Source of the DNA: Methanothrix sp.
GTDB lineage: Archaea; Halobacteriota; Methanosarcinia; Methanotrichales; Methanotrichaceae
DNA length: 6,892 nt
NCBI GenBank assembly: GCA_028688535.1
Contig: JAQTXY010000104.1
Coordinates: forward strand, 1 to 6,892
Direction: 5' to 3'
Shown here: piece after piece, positions 1-5,390 of the stretch
How positions within the stretch are numbered: the first letter of the stretch is position 1
How the letters are laid out: each line of letters opens with the position of its first letter
Notes under the pieces: model-generated
What the model was told of the DNA's origin: nothing
Databases searched by the model: none
Seen by the model: only the letters and a program-made list of their open reading frames with translations
Position numbers and translations under genes: made by a program

Positions 1-142
1 AGATCGTCGTGGAACTCATCTGCTCTGGGGATATCTGCATTTCCTCAATGGCCATTACTCCGGTTACCTGCAATAGCAAACCGGATAGAAGAATAATGGC
101 TATCAAGGCAACAGATCTCCACCTTAATAATCGTGCAATCAC
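1..142 (-). CDS. Exported protein, N-terminal part only (runs off left edge)
   Basis: This is the first 47 codons of a gene continuing beyond the window. It starts with GTG at 142-140, preceded by AGGAGGT (complement of about 150-156) at ideal spacing, which fixes the start. The product opens with a basic segment (MIARLLRWRS), then a hydrophobic stretch (about residues 11-29, VALIAIILLSGLLLQVTGV) and a plausible signal peptidase site after VMA (residue 31), followed by IEEMQISPEQ. It is therefore exported or membrane-anchored. Its start lies 30 bases downstream of the stop of another small exported protein on the same strand, so the two are probably co-transcribed. Nothing visible identifies the mature domain. 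The gene was found by reading the strand directly. Confidence 0.75.
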   Translation of the reverse strand, partial: MIARLLRWRSVALIAIILLSGLLLQVTGVMAIEEMQISPEQMSSTTI

Positions 143-172
143 AATAACTACCTCCTATATAATTCTGTGCGA

Positions 173-655
173 TTATCTTTCGTAAATAATCGTGCTTGAA
201 TCTAGCCTATCATCCTGATTCTTGAAGACCGGCATCTCAATAATCGGCCACCACTCTGCATCCAAGCTTCTGATCTCCCCACTGACTGCATCCAGCAAAG
301 CGATCATAGCAGGATGGGCAAAGTGTGCATTTGGCGCCAAGTCGATAAAAAACAACCAGCTACTGTTCTTGCATGCCAGATATTCAGATCCCATGCCCCC
401 ATCAGGTACTGCCTGCATCACACGCGATCCTACATCCAGTAGCAGAGGATATTGATTTGCTCGCAGGCTGGTGCTGTTGATTGTCGGAATGACATTATCA
501 ATTATCTTTTTTGCAGCGTCCTCCTTGGACATCAATATTGGCTGAATCGAATCACTTGCAATGCTCTGATTTGTAATGGCAAGACAAAAAACTGCCAACC
601 ACACTGCCAAAAATTTCAATAAAGACCAATGAATCCCGTCTCTTTTCAAAGACAT
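173..655 (-). CDS. Small exported protein with a PepSY-like EWWP motif
   Basis: A 160-residue secreted protein. I chose the ATG at 655 because GGAG sits 6 bases upstream; a start at 724 would add 23 residues before the signal peptide and has no such site. Residues about 11-33 form a signal peptide (LLKFLAVWLAVFCLAI core, cleavage near QSIA/SD). The mature part has SKEDAAKKIID (about 43-53), then WLFFIDLAPNAHFAHP (100-115) and DAVSGEIRSLDAEWWP (122-137). The last segment resembles the 'D..TGEV' strand pattern of PepSY-type domains. I recall similar E.WWP motifs at the N-termini of larger secreted bacterial proteins, but here no catalytic domain follows. It ends 30 bases before the next exported gene, suggesting an operon. 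The function is unknown; export is the firm part. Confidence 0.75.
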   Translation of the reverse strand: MSLKRDGIHWSLLKFLAVWLAVFCLAITNQSIASDSIQPILMSKEDAAKKIIDNVIPTINSTSLRANQYPLLLDVGSRVMQAVPDGGMGSEYLACKNSSWLFFIDLAPNAHFAHPAMIALLDAVSGEIRSLDAEWWPIIEMPVFKNQDDRLDSSTIIYER

Positions 656-714
656 ATCAATCTCCAATTGATAATGATTATTATTTGGATAAAAATTTAT
701 CTGTCTTAAATATC
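653..714 (-). promoter_or_regulatory. Promoter and operator-like palindromes of the exported-protein operon
   Basis: Two inverted repeats precede the ATG at 655. The first, TATCAAT-5-ATTGATA (655-673), holds the GGAG ribosome binding site (complement of 662-665) in its 5-base centre and ends on the A of the start codon. The second, GATAAAttTTTATC when read on the minus strand (688-701), is AT-rich and could serve as the TATA region, an operator or both; an alternative TATA-like ATATTTAAG lies near 706-713. Either position would give a leader of about 15-30 bases. Assignment is by pattern only. Confidence 0.4.
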
Positions 715-835
715 TTCGCAGCAATCGACAAACAGATCTCTAAGACATAATATTATTCCCACAAAGGCTTTACCTCTTCTTAGCATCCGCAAATTCGTTC
801 TTGACCAGGGGTCTATAAAAATTGTGGGCGAAATA

Positions 836-2161
836 TTACTGGGGAATATATACGGCATAGCCGCGTGGCGGCGCCCAGAGTTCAGTCCAGCCGCTGACGT
901 TGGTCCACTTATCTTCCGGAATCCCATCATCATTGCTTGACCACCAGGCATGCGGAGAAAGACGTGTGTCGCTCCATCTGGTTTGTACCCATGTTCCATT
1001 CCAGTTGCTGCGGTTGTTCAAGACCAGAACTAATCCGCGTTGGGTCTCATTTCCATCTCGCTGCATCACATACAGGTCATCGTCCACATAAAGGATGCCC
1101 GTGCTACCGCCAGCATATTTTTCATGAACCCGGACCAGAGCGGCAATGCCTCTGTGATTGCTATCCTGGCCCAAGTTCCAGTTGAAGTAATCCTGCCAGA
1201 AGACACATGGGTAGCCCTCGTGGGTGAGAATGTAGGCGTAGGCGAGTAGTTTGTCGTGGATGATGGATTTATTTCTTGCTACATCGTGATTCTCAACAAA
1301 TGTGACGGTTTCCGCAGGACGGTCATACATGAGTTGTCCAGGTTGCGGTACAAGATTACGTAGACTGAAACCATAGCTGTCACAAAAGCTTTGCAGACGA
1401 TCGCGTAGCGGAAAGTCAAAAGCGCCAACTAAATTATCTGACCACGCATTAGCTTCACTGAGCCAGTCCTTAATGGTGCGGTCGTTATCCCAACATTCTC
1501 CGACGCCATAGGGCTTGAAGACCTTCCCGTCACGCAGAGCACGCAGTTCCTGGATGGCGCGGACCATCCAGCCACCATAGCCCTTTACCATATCGTAGCG
1601 GAAGCCGTCAAATCCGATGGTCTCTAATAGCCATTTTGCGTACTTGATCAATTCCATATAAACTAGGGGGTTGCGATGGCAGAGGTCAGGCATCTCTCCA
1701 AACATAGCATTATCCCACTGTTCATAGAGGCTGGGATGAAAGAAGGACCAATCACGGTGGAATTGTCCGCTCTCAGGTCGAAATTGGGTCCAACGCCTTA
1801 TGGAATCGATGGGATTTGGCTCTTCTGCATCTCCCCCGCTATTGTGGTTGAAGACCATATCAGCGTAGACCTGTATTCCATGGTTGTGAGCAGTCTTGAT
1901 CAGATCAAGCAGATCTGCCTTGGAACCGAACCATGTCGGTTTGCCGCCTTTCTGATCAAGGTCCCCGAGGTCGTAGTAATCATAAGGATTATAGCCCATT
2001 GACTTCCATGAGGCTGCCTTACTGACTGGTGGCAGCCAGAGAGCCGTGAACCCGACTTGCTGTAACGCAGGGATTTGATTCATGATCTTCGCCCACCACT
2101 CATGTTCGCAGGATTCCACAATGGGACAATCCCAGTAAAACGCCTGAAGCATGACTCCCAT
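836..2161 (-). CDS. Cytoplasmic alpha-amylase, GH13 family (archaeal type)
   Basis: A 441-residue endo-acting alpha-1,4-glucan hydrolase. The start at 2161 is preferred over the upstream ATG at 2197 because GGAGGAG lies 7-8 bases before it, and the protein then opens with MGVMLQAFYWDCP, the usual beginning of this group. The (beta/alpha)8 barrel shows region I DMVFNH (101-106), region II GFDGFRYDMVKG (183-194, nucleophile Asp190), region III GVGECWDN (219-226, acid/base Glu222) and region IV FVENHD (288-293, Asp293). The barrel is followed by a beta-rich C-domain from about 350 to the end. All three catalytic acids are present and the length is normal, so it looks active. It resembles Pyrococcus alpha-amylase (GH13_7-like) but has no signal peptide, which points to intracellular glycogen or maltodextrin breakdown rather than starch feeding. 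It is probably monocistronic with its own promoter. Confidence 0.95.
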   Translation of the reverse strand: MGVMLQAFYWDCPIVESCEHEWWAKIMNQIPALQQVGFTALWLPPVSKAASWKSMGYNPYDYYDLGDLDQKGGKPTWFGSKADLLDLIKTAHNHGIQVYADMVFNHNSGGDAEEPNPIDSIRRWTQFRPESGQFHRDWSFFHPSLYEQWDNAMFGEMPDLCHRNPLVYMELIKYAKWLLETIGFDGFRYDMVKGYGGWMVRAIQELRALRDGKVFKPYGVGECWDNDRTIKDWLSEANAWSDNLVGAFDFPLRDRLQSFCDSYGFSLRNLVPQPGQLMYDRPAETVTFVENHDVARNKSIIHDKLLAYAYILTHEGYPCVFWQDYFNWNLGQDSNHRGIAALVRVHEKYAGGSTGILYVDDDLYVMQRDGNETQRGLVLVLNNRSNWNGTWVQTRWSDTRLSPHAWWSSNDDGIPEDKWTNVSGWTELWAPPRGYAVYIPQ

Positions 2162-2180
2162 AATTATTCTCCTCCACTTG
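2154..2180 (-). promoter_or_regulatory. Ribosome binding site deciding the amylase start
   Basis: On the minus strand, GTGGAGGAG (complement of about 2170-2178) precedes the ATG at 2161 by about 8 bases. The longer reading from 2197 has no comparable site and would add 12 residues (MQLTQTKWRRII) not expected in the family. The short start is favoured. Confidence 0.8.
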
Positions 2181-2224
2181 GTTTGGGTTAATTGCATGGC
2201 AATAATGATACGACGTCTAGAAAT

Positions 2225-2256
2225 TGTTTAAATGTAAACATTCTTGCTATTTAAAG
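2225..2256 (-). promoter_or_regulatory. Amylase promoter: TATA box with palindromic operator
   Basis: Reading the minus strand, CTTTAAATAG (TTTAAATA at 2255-2248) is a good archaeal TATA box. Seven bases downstream lies TGTTTA-4-TAAACA (2240-2225), a perfect 6-bp inverted repeat. Transcription should begin about 25 bases after the TATA box, inside or at the edge of this palindrome, leaving a leader of roughly 60 bases. A palindrome over the start site is a typical position for an archaeal repressor. The regulator is not in the window. Confidence 0.55.
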
Positions 2257-2370
2257 ATATGAGCCAGAACGTACGATGCCTTTGTGCTCTGATATAATGG
2301 GATCGGAATTTTCATGGTTAGTACAAACGTCCTTCCACAAGGATTTGCATATGCTTATGCGTTCAACATT

Positions 2371-2616
2371 CTATTTGTCCAGCAGTATATGAACAACAAA
2401 CATTTTCCTAAAGCCTCTTCCACCTTCGATTCGATTGATGAATCCAATTGACCATCGCCTTGGATGTGAACCCAGCTCGGGATCTACCCTGTCACCAGCA
2501 ATAGTCATCTCTGGAAGATCGGTCAAAAGGTTAGTTAACAGGACCTGTGAGGAAAGAAGAGGAAGGAACGGAAGGAACAGAGAAAGCAGGGCCATGCTGA
2601 ACATGTTTCCGAATGG
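2371..2616 (-). pseudogene. Fragment of an MgtA-type magnesium-transporting P-type ATPase
   Basis: The minus strand reads PFGNMFSMALLSLFLPFLPLL, then LLTNLLTDLPEMTIAGDRVDPELGSHPRRWSIGFINR. This matches the membrane region of MgtA/MgtB-class P-type ATPases near the C-terminus (family pattern FGNMFSM...FLPFLP...LLTNLLTD.PEM.IA.D.VD.....PRRW.I.FI). About 62 residues match (2616-2431). The frame is closed upstream by TGA at 2617-2619, and after INR the reading (IEGGRGFRKM...) no longer fits the family before a stop at 2371. The phosphorylation and nucleotide-binding domains are absent, so this is a relic. No ribosome binding site precedes its first ATG (2604). The purine-rich tract seen on the plus strand at 2549-2590 is simply the antisense of this hydrophobic coding stretch. 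Confidence 0.72.
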
Positions 2617-2806
2617 TCAATCACTCTTAAGAATAGCGGTCTGCATCATGATGTACATTAATGAGGAGTGGATGACTGGTAGAAAGTATTTATCCTTAGA
2701 GGAATGAATTGGAGTGGATACAGGGCTCGTGCAAATTACAGCAATTTTTGCATGCTACCGAGATGAAGAAATAAAAGATCGTTCTGAGAGCGAGCAGGTC
2801 AATATC

Positions 2807-3169
2807 ATGCGCGGAAAAATCCTATCAGGTCTCGGTCAGGCTCAGTACTTCCTCAGCCGTGAGGGCTACAGTCGTCAGTTCCAGGAGCGCCTGGGCTTCG
2901 TCCCCTTCCCCGGCACCCTGAACGTGCTCTTGGATGAGCCATTCCCGGCGGAGAAAGGGACAATCAAAATAGAGGGCTTTGCCGAGGAGAGCCGCACTTT
3001 TGGTGAGTGCAAATGCTACCGCATCAAGCTGAACGGCATGCAGGCCGCTGTTGTCCGACCCGAGAGGAGCCGCTATCCGCCGGAGCTGATCGAGGTCATA
3101 GCGCCTGTGCAGTTGCGCCTAGTGCTGGGGCTGGAAGACGGCGATCTTGTTGAGGTTATAATAATATGA
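2807..3169 (+). CDS. ribK: CTP-dependent riboflavin kinase (archaeal RibK, DUF120)
   Basis: A 120-residue enzyme that phosphorylates riboflavin to FMN using CTP, the archaeal route to flavin cofactors. The sequence opens with MRGKILSGLGQAQYFLS (1-17), the glycine-rich start of the family. It continues with LGFVPFPGTLNVLLDEPF (29-46), whose GTLN carries the conserved Thr and Asn of the nucleotide and magnesium site, and ends with ELIEVIAPVQLR and LGLEDGDLVEV (93-118). The ATG at 2807 is chosen because family homology begins there, AGGT lies 6 bases upstream, and GC content rises sharply from this point. The frame opens back to a GTG at 2714 (31 extra residues, unlike the family) and is closed by TGA at 2705. 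Many Methanosarcinales relatives have an N-terminal helix-turn-helix domain, which is absent here. It converges with the ScpA relic downstream. Confidence 0.9.
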   Translation: MRGKILSGLGQAQYFLSREGYSRQFQERLGFVPFPGTLNVLLDEPFPAEKGTIKIEGFAEESRTFGECKCYRIKLNGMQAAVVRPERSRYPPELIEVIAPVQLRLVLGLEDGDLVEVIII

Positions 3170-3209
3170 TATACTGCTATTTTGCGTACTATAGTCTATC
3201 AATTGATAT

Positions 3210-3395
3210 TTAGGCATGCCTGCTCACAAAAAGGTCTCCGTAGATCTCTTCCTGCTCCAGCCATACCTGCTTTCTCTGGGCCATAAAGAGCAGAGAGACG
3301 TAGTTGGTGACCATGTGAGGTTCGCGATTTTCTTGGATCGAATGGGAACCAAGTTTATAGCACACGATTCTCTTATTACTGAGGGATTGCCTCTG
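3210..3395 (-). pseudogene. C-terminal fragment of an ScpA-like kleisin (segregation and condensation protein A)
   Basis: The minus strand reads MVTNYVSLLFMAQRKQVW, then LEQEEIYGDLFVSRHA, and stops at 3210-3212. This matches the C-terminal winged-helix of ScpA, the kleisin that bridges SMC heads (family pattern 'V..FLALLELA...KV.LEQEE.FGDI'). Codon use over this stretch favours C or G at third positions, like ribK and unlike the surrounding AT-rich DNA. The frame is open only back to a stop at 3396-3398, and the upstream 20 or so residues are not clearly ScpA. The N-terminal SMC-binding domain is missing, so it is a relic. It faces ribK tail to tail with about 40 bases between. A 141-codon plus-strand reading (3216-3641) over it is probably spurious. 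Confidence 0.6.
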
Positions 3396-3431
3396 CTATT
3401 TCTACTCTCTGCCAAAATAAAAACTCAATGG

Positions 3432-3556
3432 TATAAATCAGCAAAACTACTTTGCGAGGAGTCAAAATGTGTGAAACTATATATGCATGGTATTGTGAAG
3501 CTTCAGTTACTTGGCAACTATCCATTTTACCTCTGGACATCTCAAAAAAACCTTGA
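3432..3556 (+). CDS. Possible 29-residue small protein with its own promoter
   Basis: ATG at 3467 begins MCETIYAWYCEASVTWQLSI and ends at TGA 3554-3556 after 29 codons; the feature start includes the promoter. GGAG (3458-3461) lies 5 bases before the ATG, and a TATA-like TATAAAT (3432-3438) lies 25-30 bases before it, so transcription would begin almost at the ribosome binding site. Two cysteines (positions 2 and 10) and several aromatic residues are visible. I recognise no family. Both signals could arise by chance in AT-rich DNA, so this is tentative. Confidence 0.25.
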
Positions 3557-3586
3557 CCTAAATAATCGCGTTCCTGCGCTTTGGCA

Positions 3587-3771
3587 CAACTATCCAACTA
3601 TCTGCAACTTTGATCCAACTTCAGATTTTCGCTATGTATAACCATCATACAACTAAAACAACTCGTTTTTCTGTTTTCACGAGGCATGCTCTCAAGCTAT
3701 GCCATTTTGAACGTATCATGGTTGATAACGCATCCTGCTAAAATCCCAACTCCCAGTTGTTTCAGTTTTAA
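3587..3771. repeat. Diverged repeat, copy A (full length)
   Basis: An AT-rich element with many CAACT motifs. Its first 70 bases (3587-3656) align without gaps to 4897-4966 with 54 of 70 identities by hand count. Its middle (3637-3672) aligns to 5049-5084 with 28 of 36. Its right end (GCTAAAATCCCAA ... AGTTGTTTCAGTT, 3737-3767) matches 5118-5149 with one gap. It contains a small hairpin CAACT-CCC-AGTTG (3747-3759). It lies upstream of the Cache gene in the same orientation as the downstream copies. Confidence 0.75.
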
Positions 3772-3860
3772 GAGCCAACTGCAACCTTGCATCTGAGAAA
3801 TAATACAGCTGCAGCCTATTCCTATTTCTTTTGCCAATTGATTATGGTGAAGTCTAAATA
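3702..3860 (-). pseudogene. Possible FeoA-like relic overlapping repeat copy A
   Basis: The minus strand is open from just after a stop near 3868 down to TAG at about 3702. It reads NQLAKEIGIGCSCIISQMQG, then CSWLLKLKQLGVGILAGCVIN. This loosely follows the FeoA (SH3-like, ferrous iron transport accessory) pattern 'L..L..G..G.I..I.G.....RL..LG...G..I', with two extra residues before the last glycine. There is no ATG, ribosome binding site or the second half of FeoA. It overlaps repeat A, whose partner copy does not keep the frame, so the resemblance may be chance. Confidence 0.28.
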
Positions 3861-3908
3861 GAATAAGTCAAGAACTTAAGCATAAAAACCAGTAATGGAG
3901 GACTCCAT
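3855..3908 (+). promoter_or_regulatory. Cache gene promoter and palindromic ribosome binding site
   Basis: TAAATA (3855-3860) is a candidate TATA box that would give a leader of about 25 bases. The ribosome binding site GGAGGA (3897-3902) lies 6 bases before ATG 3909. It sits inside the inverted repeat ATGGAG-GA-CTCCAT (3895-3908), which as RNA can form a 5-bp stem with a 4-base loop and would partly mask the site. Confidence 0.5.
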
Positions 3909-4820
3909 ATGAGAAATATCGAGGTTATTTTAATAGTTGCTTCTGCAGTTGCTCTCCTGGCAACATCATCAATAGGCTTGTCGATAGCCACAGATGGAAA
4001 TGAAAGCTACGTCTATGTATTAGAACCAGGAGCAAGAGAAGACCTGATTAACTTTGTGAATGACGCAAAAGATTTCGTTGCAGAGCAAGGCAAGGATAAA
4101 GCTATTGAAGTCTTCAATCATCCAAATGGAGAGTTTACAAGAGGAGAACTCTACATAATTGCCTATGACTTCAACGGAACCCGCTTGGCGCATCCATACC
4201 TACCAGAAGGGATTGGCAAGAATGCCCTTAATGTGACCGATTCCAATGGAGTTGCCGATGTTAAGAATATGCGTGAGGTAGCAAAAAGGGGTGGTGGATT
4301 CACTTACTATATCTGGCCTAATCCCGCTCATTCGGATGCAGAGGAGCTTAAGCTAACCCATGTTCTCAAGGTAGATGATGGATTGTGGTTAGCAGCAGGT
4401 ACTTATCTGAGGATACATACCCCCGTCTTCAGTAACGAGTCCAGAGAAGATCTCGTGGCTTTTGTAGAGGGAGCAAGAGACTTCGCACTAAATACCTCCA
4501 AAGAAGATGCAGTTAAGACCTTCAATGATTTAAATGGCAGTTATGTCGAAGGAAACCGTTATATTTTCGCCTATGACTTCGCTGGTAATTGCTTAGTACT
4601 TCCTACTCAGCTAGAATTTTTGGGCGTGAACCGGATTAATATTACAGATTCCAATGGTGTTGAATACATCCGAGATATGATTGCTATTGCCCAAGATGGA
4701 GATGGTTTCGTTTACTACATAAAACCCGACCCAGCAGAAAACATGACACAGGGATTCAAATTAAGCTATATCACGAAAGTTGATGACACCTGGTGGTTGG
4801 GAGCAGGGATCTACGCCTAG
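3909..4820 (+). CDS. Exported tandem Cache-domain protein
   Basis: A 303-residue secreted protein with a signal peptide (hydrophobic residues 6-25, cleavage near 27) and two Cache-type sensor domains, about 40-167 and 177-303. The copies share YDFNGTRLAHP (86-96) with YDFAGNCLVLP (222-232), and DSNGV...GGGFTYYIWPNP (111-139) with DSNGV...GDGFVYYIKPDP (247-275). Each ends K.DD..WL.AG.Y. Such PAS-like folds bind small extracellular ligands such as carboxylates and usually sit on chemoreceptors or histidine kinases. Here no transmembrane or signalling domain follows, so it may be a free or surface-layer ligand binder. Eight N-X-S/T sequons (N31, N89, N108, N176, N195, N209, N244, N278) fit an archaeal glycosylated surface protein. 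It stands alone between diverged repeats. The start is set by GGAGGA 6 bases upstream. Confidence 0.88.
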   Translation: MRNIEVILIVASAVALLATSSIGLSIATDGNESYVYVLEPGAREDLINFVNDAKDFVAEQGKDKAIEVFNHPNGEFTRGELYIIAYDFNGTRLAHPYLPEGIGKNALNVTDSNGVADVKNMREVAKRGGGFTYYIWPNPAHSDAEELKLTHVLKVDDGLWLAAGTYLRIHTPVFSNESREDLVAFVEGARDFALNTSKEDAVKTFNDLNGSYVEGNRYIFAYDFAGNCLVLPTQLEFLGVNRINITDSNGVEYIRDMIAIAQDGDGFVYYIKPDPAENMTQGFKLSYITKVDDTWWLGAGIYA

Positions 4821-4829
4821 CAAATGATT

Positions 4830-4863
4830 GTGGCATAATTAAACAGCCACTATTCTTTTGCTT
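4830..4863 (+). terminator. Hairpin plus T-rich tract after the Cache gene
   Basis: GTGGC (4830-4834) pairs with GCCAC (4846-4850) across an 11-base loop and is followed by TATTCTTTTGCTTC. It starts 10 bases after the Cache stop codon. Archaeal termination depends mainly on U-runs, and the tract here is modest. Confidence 0.4.
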
Positions 4864-4871
4864 CTCAACAC

Positions 4872-4888
4872 ATTATCAAATTGATAAT
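4872..4888. repeat. 17-bp perfect palindrome
   Basis: ATTATCAA-A-TTGATAAT, just beyond the candidate terminator and immediately before repeat copy B. A related TATCAATTGATA lies at 3197-3208 downstream of ribK, and TATCAAT-5-ATTGATA at 655-673. The shared TATCAA/TTGATA half-sites could be one protein's sites or chance in AT-rich DNA. Confidence 0.4.
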
Positions 4889-4896
4889 AGTTGATC

Positions 4897-5012
4897 CAAC
4901 TATCCAACTACATCCGACTTTTACACAACTCCTAATTTTCGATATGCATAGACTTCATACAATTAAGCAACTTAATTTCACTAATAGCAAGCTCTCTTGA
5001 TGACCATACTGC
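4897..5012. repeat. Diverged repeat, copy B (left part)
   Basis: It begins with the same CAACTATCCAACTA as copy A, keeps ATTTTCG.TATG.ATA at the identical offset of 38 bases, and then TCATACAA.TAA. About 77% identity over the first 70 bases, then GCTCTC...CCAT (4991-5007) matching 3688-3705 with small gaps. Confidence 0.7.
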
Positions 5013-5048
5013 AAATGACCCAACTTTCTAGAAGCCGCTATCAATATC

Positions 5049-5153
5049 TATAACCGTTATACAACTAATCCAACCATGTTTTCTACTATGCGTGTAACTT
5101 GAGTTGGTAGTTATTTTGCCGAAATCCCAAAAATCTAGTTGTTTTAGTTGGAT
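5049..5153. repeat. Diverged repeat, copy C (middle and right part)
   Basis: TATAACC.T.ATACAACTAA (5049-5068) repeats the middle of copy A, and AAATCCCAA...AGTTGTTTTAGTTGG (5122-5151) repeats its right end. Copies B and C together correspond to A with an internal duplication. The outer ends of B plus C are inverted: ATCCAACTA-2-CAACTA at 4894-4910 against the complement of TAGTTG-3-TAGTTGGAT at 5136-5153. Confidence 0.65.
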
Positions 5154-5214
5154 AAGTATTTAGCTATCGATTTTGGCGAGTCGTTCAAAGTCGGGAAAAC
5201 TTTTGGAGATTATT

Positions 5215-5283
5215 ATGGGATTAAATCACCTATCTTCCACCATGGAAATTGAATTCCACCCAGCTGCATCTCTGATCTCATAA
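5215..5283 (+). pseudogene. Possible N-terminal relic of a ParE/RelE-like toxin
   Basis: ATG 5215, with GGAG 6 bases upstream (5205-5208), reads MGLNHLSSTMEIEFHPAASL and stops at 5281-5283 after 22 codons. The MEIEFHPAA segment resembles the first strand of ParE/RelE toxins ('V.FHP.A'). Nothing after the stop clearly continues the family in any frame, so this rests on about nine residues and is weak. A chance short reading is quite possible. Confidence 0.2.
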
Positions 5284-5390
5284 ACTATTCAATGAAATTA
5301 TCGCCCTTATTGAGATGAAAATGATTGGATTACAGTCAACCTTGAAGGCGTTCTTATGATATTTGGAAGCGAGAATATATCTCCACTCTG

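Larger units (their letters stand above)
2162..2806. other. Long stretch without an intact gene
   Basis: Apart from the amylase promoter and the ATPase relic, I see no supported gene here. Plus-strand readings at 2314-2451 (45 codons) and 2435-2707 lack ribosome binding sites and family resemblance. Possible TATA-like sequences for the riboflavin kinase gene are TATTTATCC (about 2687-2695) and AAATAAAAG (about 2767-2776); the second would place transcription start about 10 bases before the ATG at 2807. Confidence 0.5.

Noticed and set aside
706..840. Open minus-strand frame past the amylase stop (NLRMLRRGKAFVGIILCL...)
   Set aside because: It is the tail of a frame that overlaps the amylase in another register, has no start signals of its own and resembles no family I know.
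2547..2590. Purine-rich tract with a tandem GGAAGGAAC repeat
   Set aside because: It is the complement of a Leu/Phe/Pro/Ser-rich membrane segment of the ATPase relic, which explains its composition.
2435..2707. 90-codon plus-strand reading frame upstream of ribK
   Set aside because: It starts with TTG without a ribosome binding site and is antisense to the MgtA-like fragment, which has clear homology.
3216..3641. 141-codon plus-strand reading frame after ribK
   Set aside because: It has no family resemblance and no good ribosome binding site, it is antisense to an ScpA-like fragment with coding-like codon use, and its last 18 codons and stop lie inside repeat copy A.
3587..5153. CRISPR array suggested by recurring CAACT motifs
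   Set aside because: The motifs have irregular spacing (8-11 bases), no constant repeat length and no spacers; the similarity is of long diverged copies instead.
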